Assembly (NCBI GenBank): GCA_021323865.1
Contig: JAJPKF010000018.1
Coordinates: 360,984 to 424,983, forward strand
Direction of reading: 5' to 3'
DNA length: 64,000 nt
Origin: Pseudomonadota bacterium
Lineage (GTDB): Bacteria > Chloroflexota > UBA5177 > JAJPKF01
Part shown: positions 60,501 through 64,000 of the stretch, in pieces
How positions within the stretch are numbered: position 1 is the first letter of the stretch
Layout of the letters: the number at the start of each line of letters is the position of its first letter
The notes under the pieces: generated by a model
Told to the model about the DNA's origin: nothing
The model's database searches: none
What the model saw: only the letters and a program-made list of their open reading frames with translations
Position numbers and translations under genes: made by a program

Positions 60501-62814
60501 TCCCCTCGGTCGGCGCACGGAATACACCTATGGTGCCAGCGGCAATGTCACTTCGGTGACGCGACTGGCCGGAACACAGCAGGCGCAAACATACCGGTAC
60601 CGATGGAACCAATTCGCCGAGCCCACCAGCGAGACGGACCCCCTGGGTCATAGGACGACCTATGCCTATGACTCCCATGGCAACCTGATCTCGGTTTCCG
60701 ATCCCCTGGGTCGACGTTGGAGGTATGCCTACAACCCCGAGGGGGAGGCGACCTCCGTGACCGATCCCATGGGACACACTTGGCGCTACCGCTACGCCTC
60801 GGGCTTTCTGCGCTCCAGCACGGACCCATTCGGGCAGACCACTGTTCAAGTTTCGGACGCTCTCGGTCGAGTCATGAGCACGACCGATCCCCTGGGCAAT
60901 AAAACCACCTATCGCTATGATTCCGATAACAACCTTAGGTCATCCATCGATCCGTTGGGCGACACCACCTCGATGACGTACGACCCCGACAACAACCTGC
61001 TGAACGTCGCCGATCCACGTGGCGGGACGACCTTCTACGCCTACGACACCATGGATCGTGTGTGCGCCGCTACCCATCCGCTGGCACATCTGCACGGGCC
61101 GCCGGCGGCGTGTCCATCCGTTGCTTCCTTTTCGCACCCCACCCGAGTCGCCGTCCGCACGTGGCTCCGGCACAATTCCCACACAACCGCGGCCGCCTAT
61201 GACACCAGTGGAAATCTGGTCCGAGCCCTTGACCGGAACGGCTCGTTGACCACCTACGCCTACGATCGGCTCGACCGTCTCACCAAGGTGACCTACGCGG
61301 ACGGCTCGCGCGAGGTCATCTCCTACGACGCGGGTAGCCGACCAATCAAGATCGCGGACTCGGCCTCCGGCACGATTACGAGCACCTTCGATGGGCTCGA
61401 CCGCCTGACCTCTCAGACCCAGCCCGTCGGCAAGCCGACTGTGAGCTGCAGTGGCCTGCGCGTGACGGTATGCTACTCCTACGACCAAGCCAACAACCGT
61501 TCCGGCATGGTGGTTTCCGGTCAACAACCGGTTCGATACACCTATGACGCCGGCAACGAGATTACCGGCGAGACATGGGGTTCGGGGAAGGCGAGCTGTA
61601 ACGGCCACGGGATGACCGTTTGCATCTCGTATGATTCCGATGGTCGGCCAGCTTCGATCACACTGCCTGATCGGATTCGGCAGCTCTACACCTACGATGC
61701 AGGCGGCCGCCTGACCGGTATCTCTTACGGAAGGGGCTTGGGCTCAACGAAATGCGGCAGCGCCTCCGCGGCATCCTGCCTTGGCTCGCTCAGCTATGGC
61801 TACGACGCCGATGGCCGCGAGATCTCCATGGGCGGCCCATGGGCCCGAACCAATCTGCCGGCGGCGGTCGGGAAAGCCTCGTACAATGCCGACAACGAGC
61901 TGACCACCTGGGGAAGCCGGCATCTCACCTACGATGCCGACGGCAATCTGATCCGCGATGGAGCGAAGACTTACGCCTGGAATGTGCGTCATCAGCTGAG
62001 CGGTATCTCCGGTGGGTCGACCGCGGCCTTCCGCTACGACGCCTTGGGACGTCGGATTTCCGAGATCCTCCCGGGAAAGACCGGCGCGTACCTCTACGAC
62101 GGTTTGAATCCAGTCCAGCGGCTCCAGTCGGGGACGCCGACCGTCAACATGCTCACCGGCCTGCGCCTCGACGAGACCTTCGCCATCGCCACGGGCGGCT
62201 CGACCGATTCGCTGCTGACCGATGGCCTTGGGTCGACCATCGCGGTAGCGGGCGCTTCAGATCACATCTCGGCCCAGTACACGTATGGCCCGTTCGGTGC
62301 CACAACGGTAGCCGGACCGTCGCCGGCAACCACACCCGCCTTCACCGGTATGCCCTACGTCAACTCCACAGCCCTGTACCTCGACAACGCCCGGTATTAC
62401 GCCCCGACTCAAGGCCGGTTTATCAGCCAAGACCCGCTCGGCATCGGCGCAGGAACCGCCAACATGTACCAATACGCACTCGACAATCCGAACAGCTACA
62501 TCGACCCTCTGGGCTTGGCGCCACGGCCCGCGCCACCGCCACCGGGGCGAAACTGGTCACCGTCGTCCATCGGCCCGCCTCCGCCGGGATGGAGCGACCC
62601 CTCGCCGCCATCACCCCCGCCTCCGCCGATTCCCTCTGGATGTCCCGTCCCCAAGACGGACTATCCCAGGAGGTACGTCGAGTACGGCGCCCAGGACTCA
62701 AACGGGGGCGGGGTGAATCCGAATCACGAGACGTTCTTCGTTCCGGGCCATGGGCCGGGTTTGCAAACACTGTATGAGCCTCCCGGAGGCGGCCCACCCA
62801 TCGGGTACCAGTAG
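54577..62814 (+). CDS. giant secreted YD-repeat (RHS-like) protein
   Basis: 2,745 residues. Order: export signal with a hydrophobic core (about 27-52), one isolated YD repeat (58-97), an IPT/TIG-like domain (about 115-205), and about ten beta-rich domains of roughly 105-115 residues (205-1317). A carboxypeptidase-regulatory-like domain follows (GTIIGSVRDDDGRPLSGATI), then a beta region, and a Gly/Pro-rich hinge containing CGCDCGG (about 1590-1645). The RHS start GDPVSMVSGLNVV comes next, then tens of YD repeats, and the RHS core end ARYYAPTQGRFISQDPLG (about 2605-2622). A 98-residue Pro-rich tail ends it. ATG 54577 follows GAGGGAG. The tail shows no toxin motif that I recognise. Confidence 0.88.
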   Translation: MSYRSFGRRSASPQIASRHDSVGDPILRVGFAAVLLVVGVVAPNIGFAVGARAAQQPPIEYSYDAAGRLTGVADTRTNQAAVYHYDRAGNIISIKRGPASILPSSNRHSVRGSHAAAPVVTGVTSGGTVITTADAGASVVVNGLNFDPSPSGDVVRVDGTLARVESAGKTQLTVVVPPTSGAGPVTVTTSAGTGGSAGNFFVPPGPYTAAQVGFTTTLVHGTPSTVDLAKAGRVALVAVRTHADPNADALAPKRMSVSLDNATLAAYNVCVYDPQNRLIYGPRGYGTGSNGFAFDLAESGIYTIVVDPGTSTGAVQVTARPFKDVIVPAVPSRSLGGKPAVISTTVPSQTALARFKGVAGELVSAAVSGSTRGGQSVGIETATGDVLTQTNLGGPTAFIDRATLPATGQYYLFSEASSWPGTGTFDVNLYRLTDQAAQLSQSATSPGSPATVTTALPGEDAHLRFSGRAGQDVSLLLSNAYNTPYTASLLAPHFTVLSSSGCGNGSCFLNRVTLPQTGSYRILLAHGGADTFKVAATLYRVTDIKKRIETSGALPGKSMRVNMTIPGQDADLTFRGIRGRFVSVAFASSTIGGFDATVIAPDGNALTNSGFGFGTGSGYIDRVDLPQTGTYRLVIQHRSYATGSVDVTVFEAGDVHKKIALSSTPAGRPQTVTLGTPGQNASLTFKGTAGEYISGTQANDTLGNAQLELLRPSGQALPGGYLSGNFLQRTQLPDTGTYRLVLLHSRNGTGSDTLTLYRLRDLHGTIKPNGPAVPFNLRLPGENAYLGFQGRAGHTVTVNLSSTTLPNCYVAIYAPDGAQLAEQGFGTSGSLKAPLTQNGQYTIAILHNQAVTGATQVSMTQSATGSSRRQRPKRLQVQPATAPYRVPGRDRPAAGHDIHGLHFRETTTQGTNASLSFNGKAGHDVSILLSTSSAGASYTAGLVAPDFSVLESTSCGSGICFLDRVTLPQSGRYRILLMPSGTATLSVSATVYRIKDIKESVKSSHAFPGNPVTVKTTAPGQDAYLTFHAVRGHFVSLALSNMTMNGLQAVLTAPDGDQLYSNGFGGAGFIDRVDVHQTGTYTLLLQHRGDSTGSVQVTVFQGVDIHKKITLSSTIAGSPLAVTLKIPGQNAAMTFKGSAGEYISAVVTNSTLGGVQMELVRPNGETMPGTGLSGSFFERTQLPDGGNYRLVLLHSQETTGSATITLYRLHDTVTTIKPNGPPVPVNLALPGDNSYLTFKGAPNHGVTLNVALGSLGGCGAAIYAPDGTLLVGTNCGFAGALENIALTQNGRYTVAILHDALRTGAAQASLSETAFGSVALDPPARPPARTMSHRVHTFRRHIGRVASHAYRKSLPTGTIIGSVRDDDGRPLSGATIGVGNRRTRTSRWGDFTLTRVEAGDQVLLVDGRTANQPGASYGLFPISVHVAADHVTALPYVIWMPRLDTKHDVTIASPTKRVVTLSTPRIPGLKIVLPAGAIVRDIHGRVIHHLGITPIPTSRPPFPFPSGHPFPVYFTIQPGGAVVTPARVRVIYPNIEHMPAGTRVPFWSYDPEYGGWWKYGYGTVTANGASIVPDTGVDFSSFTGAGAPSDKPPPDNGGGPCGCDCGGVPGGGGGGPPPGPGGSGYPGGGGGGVPGPGGMGAPGQSSCGDPVSMVSGLNVVQQTDLHVPDLIPINIERTYRPNDGWDRWFGVGQSFSYGLYVTPTLPWLKASLVLPDGQQIEYDRISAGQQQLDSEYEAVDSPGLFYASKLRRLGWDAWSGWRLTLTDGTSYEFTDLSWSGSNAVLTGVVDRNGNTTTLSWDTNSRNIRSVRSPAGYWATFSYNSAQNPVSISQIHDNAGRTVSYGYTGDQLTSVTDPRGETTTYAYGPNGDLTSIADARGNVFETNTYDNEGRVVQQKQADGGTFAFSYFSGCPYTNSRYGSETQVQYPNRSVRIMCLDPAGFPILDIFDAGFHHIDAEYRFVRTRSELLSSETDPLGRRTEYTYGASGNVTSVTRLAGTQQAQTYRYRWNQFAEPTSETDPLGHRTTYAYDSHGNLISVSDPLGRRWRYAYNPEGEATSVTDPMGHTWRYRYASGFLRSSTDPFGQTTVQVSDALGRVMSTTDPLGNKTTYRYDSDNNLRSSIDPLGDTTSMTYDPDNNLLNVADPRGGTTFYAYDTMDRVCAATHPLAHLHGPPAACPSVASFSHPTRVAVRTWLRHNSHTTAAAYDTSGNLVRALDRNGSLTTYAYDRLDRLTKVTYADGSREVISYDAGSRPIKIADSASGTITSTFDGLDRLTSQTQPVGKPTVSCSGLRVTVCYSYDQANNRSGMVVSGQQPVRYTYDAGNEITGETWGSGKASCNGHGMTVCISYDSDGRPASITLPDRIRQLYTYDAGGRLTGISYGRGLGSTKCGSASAASCLGSLSYGYDADGREISMGGPWARTNLPAAVGKASYNADNELTTWGSRHLTYDADGNLIRDGAKTYAWNVRHQLSGISGGSTAAFRYDALGRRISEILPGKTGAYLYDGLNPVQRLQSGTPTVNMLTGLRLDETFAIATGGSTDSLLTDGLGSTIAVAGASDHISAQYTYGPFGATTVAGPSPATTPAFTGMPYVNSTALYLDNARYYAPTQGRFISQDPLGIGAGTANMYQYALDNPNSYIDPLGLAPRPAPPPPGRNWSPSSIGPPPPGWSDPSPPSPPPPPIPSGCPVPKTDYPRRYVEYGAQDSNGGGVNPNHETFFVPGHGPGLQTLYEPPGGGPPIGYQ
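55881..57200 (+). repeat. four-domain protein repeat block, copy 1
   Basis: Encodes four successive beta domains, first containing CGNGSCFLNRVTLPQTG, then IPGQDADLTF with FVSVAFASSTIGG, then GEYISGTQANDTLGN, and then KPNGPAVPFNLRLPGENAY. The same order recurs in copy 2, so a block of four domains was duplicated as a unit. Confidence 0.75.
57272..58527 (+). repeat. four-domain protein repeat block, copy 2
   Basis: Matches copy 1 domain by domain: CGSGICFLDRVTLPQSG, then APGQDAYLTF with FVSLALSNMTMNG, then GEYISAVVTNSTLGG, and then KPNGPPVPVNLALPGDNSY. A short, variable linker (57200-57271) separates the copies. Confidence 0.75.
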
Positions 62815-62972
62815 GGAAAGATCTCGCCGGTGGTGCCGGAGACGGGGCATTCAATCACCTTGTAACGCTGCCAGAGGAGACTGGGGCAGAAGGAACTGGG
62901 TGGCACCTGGAGTGACGCGCAGCGTTCCCAGGTGGTTCTTTCAGCCGTCTCTTCCCCCATCTCTGGGTGCTC

Positions 62973-63830
62973 TCAGAGATGGCCCTCGATCCACGCTTCG
63001 ACGTCCTGAACGACCTGGTCGGCACAGAGGTCGTGAAGCAACATGTGATAACCGCCGCGATACTCTTGCAGCCGGCTATCCCCCTGGGTGACCCTTTCGA
63101 CAAACTCCCGGCTCCCATCGGGCGTGGCAAGCCGATCGGCGTCACCGTGAAGGATGAGAAGCGGCAGAGGGAAGCCGGCGGCACCCGTATTAGCTCGTGC
63201 CCTGGCTGCCGCGAATTCGGTGCTCAAGCGCGCCGTGCCCCTGGAATGAAGGAGGGGATCGGTCGCGAAGCGCTGTACCGCCTCGGGATCCCGGGACGAG
63301 GCGTCGAAATCCATCCGTGAGCTCATGGCGAACCGTGGCCACACGCGGGACAGGATGCGGCCCAGCATCAGTAGGACCGGCGGCACTCCGATCTCGCCCA
63401 GCACCGGGCTGAAGGCGATGACGCCCCGGATGCCCTCAGGGCGCTGCTGGGCATAGTCCAGCACGATGAGGCCGCCCAAACTTTCTCCGACCAAGAAGAG
63501 GGGACACCCCGCCTCCCGCTCGCCGATCATATGCAGGAATGCCTGCACATCCTGGCGGTAGTCGCTCCAGCTGCGTATGTAGCCGCGCGGCCCAGGCGAG
63601 CGGCCCATTCCTCGAAGATCGAAACCGTAGATGGCGTACCCACGGGTGACGAGACCATCGACGAGAGGTGCAAACAGGCCGCTATGACCGCCGAAGCCGT
63701 GCACCAGGGCCAGCGCGGCTCGCGGTGTGACGTTCGTCGGGCGCCACGTCTGGAAGTAGAGTCGAAGGCCGCCGGCCCCTTCGAACGAGCCCTCCGCGTG
63801 GTCGCCACCCTCCGCTCGCCGCGACTCCAT
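62973..63830 (-). CDS. alpha/beta hydrolase, monoacylglycerol lipase-like
   Basis: 285 residues. LALVHGFGGHSGLFAPLVDGL (oxyanion), FDLRGMGRSPGPRGYI, the nucleophile elbow FLVGESLGGLIVLDYA, acid in LLILHGDADRL and final His in YHMLLHD form a complete hydrolase. RGMGRS and the overall pattern are those of serine hydrolases acting on monoacylglycerols or lysophospholipids. The ATG at 63830 starts a charged N-terminus. It is convergent with the giant protein gene. Confidence 0.87.
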   Translation of the reverse strand: MESRRAEGGDHAEGSFEGAGGLRLYFQTWRPTNVTPRAALALVHGFGGHSGLFAPLVDGLVTRGYAIYGFDLRGMGRSPGPRGYIRSWSDYRQDVQAFLHMIGEREAGCPLFLVGESLGGLIVLDYAQQRPEGIRGVIAFSPVLGEIGVPPVLLMLGRILSRVWPRFAMSSRMDFDASSRDPEAVQRFATDPLLHSRGTARLSTEFAAARARANTGAAGFPLPLLILHGDADRLATPDGSREFVERVTQGDSRLQEYRGGYHMLLHDLCADQVVQDVEAWIEGHL

Positions 63831-63893
63831 TGCCGGCCCTCCTCGCGGTGGCCTGACTCCTTGCCCGTCCGACTCTATACCGTTTGCCGGTCG

Positions 63894-64000
63894 TCAGCCT
63901 CCGGGATTGTCGAGGCAGCCGTTGTATGTCTTGGTTTGGGCGTCGACGTGAGACAGGCACTGCTCGGGTATCCAGGTCGGAGCTGCGTAGCCGGTGTCGA
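63894..64000 (-). CDS. C-terminal fragment of an unidentified protein, truncated by window edge
   Basis: On the minus strand a frame enters at the edge and ends with TWIPEQCLSHV, KTYNGCLDNPGG and TGA (63896-63894). Two Cys and polar composition suggest a secreted protein. The start is outside. Too short to assign, and the frame could be chance. Confidence 0.35.
   Translation of the reverse strand, partial: DTGYAAPTWIPEQCLSHVDAQTKTYNGCLDNPGG

Noticed and set aside
62523..62814. C-terminal toxin domain of the RHS-like protein
   Set aside because: The tail is Pro/Gly-rich with no recognisable catalytic motif and no immunity-like gene follows; unsupported.
1..64000. CRISPR array, rRNA, phage or plasmid replication genes
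   Set aside because: No regularly spaced direct repeats, rRNA motifs, capsid, terminase or replication-initiator genes were seen; only one IS-type element is present.

Overview
The window is GC-rich, gene-dense bacterial chromosomal DNA with many ATGA/GTGA/TTGA stop-start overlaps and frequent GTG or TTG starts. Paired OmpR- and NarL-type two-component systems, a b6-type split cytochrome b, soil-type YD-repeat/RHS and BNR-repeat secreted proteins, and an HTH_42 protein fit a terrestrial high-GC lineage. A member of the Chloroflexota/Dormibacterota or an actinobacterium-like group is plausible. That placement is a judgement from gene content; I saw no rRNA or other decisive marker.

Layout. 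1-2.6 kb: the 3' end of a LivF-type ABC ATPase, a calcineurin-like phosphoesterase, a selenocysteine tRNA (anticodon TCA), an F420/FMN-type split-barrel oxidoreductase and a small membrane protein. 2.9-7.5 kb: a tightly overlapping operon of a split cytochrome b plus a GAF/PAS histidine kinase (carrying a frameshift) and a NarL-type regulator. 7.7-11.2 kb: acetate kinase and phosphoketolase. 11.5-16 kb: 3-methyladenine glycosylase, a YedY/sulfite-oxidase-like molybdoprotein with a formate-dehydrogenase-gamma-like cytochrome b, and an OmpR/HK pair. 16-23 kb: two more phosphoesterases, a ParB-like protein, DUF72, an AcuC-type deacetylase, asparaginase II and D-Ala-D-Ala ligase. 23-27 kb: tRNA-Arg(CCT), a second OmpR/HK pair behind folK, and a CrtC-like lipoprotein. 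27-33 kb: a glutamyl-tRNA synthetase with altered signature motifs, a PP2C-like pseudophosphatase joined to an extracellular propeller-like domain, an A24 prepilin-type peptidase and tgt. 33-36.2 kb: an ECF transporter (T, two ATPases, S-like protein) convergent with tgt. 36.3-38.6 kb: an IS1595/ISXO2-type element with 35-bp inverted repeats and three cargo reading frames. 38.7-48 kb: a secreted BNR-repeat protein, a methyltransferase, a heterodimeric ABC exporter, an HTH_42 protein, a fourth phosphoesterase and a DUF2156 protein. 48.1-51.4 kb: a fused fatty acyl-AMP ligase/ACP/thioester reductase. 51.5-54.2 kb: a YCII-like protein, a lipoprotein, a zinc-ribbon CPBP protease and a zinc-ribbon RDD protein. 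54.6-62.8 kb: a 2,745-residue secreted YD-repeat protein. The window ends with a monoacylglycerol-lipase-like hydrolase and an edge fragment.

How it fits together. Several modules pair a redox or energy function with a two-component system: cytochrome b with HK/NarL, and molybdoprotein/cytochrome b with OmpR/HK. Phosphoketolase plus acetate kinase lies just downstream of the first and would make ATP from sugar phosphates through acetyl phosphate. tgt beside an ECF transporter suggests, but does not prove, salvage of a queuosine precursor. The most unusual items are the selC-type tRNA, the cargo-carrying IS1595 element with mirror-image inward promoters, the duplicated four-domain block in the giant secreted protein, and several enzymes that keep their fold but have altered catalytic motifs (GluRS, one ECF ATPase, the PP2C domain).
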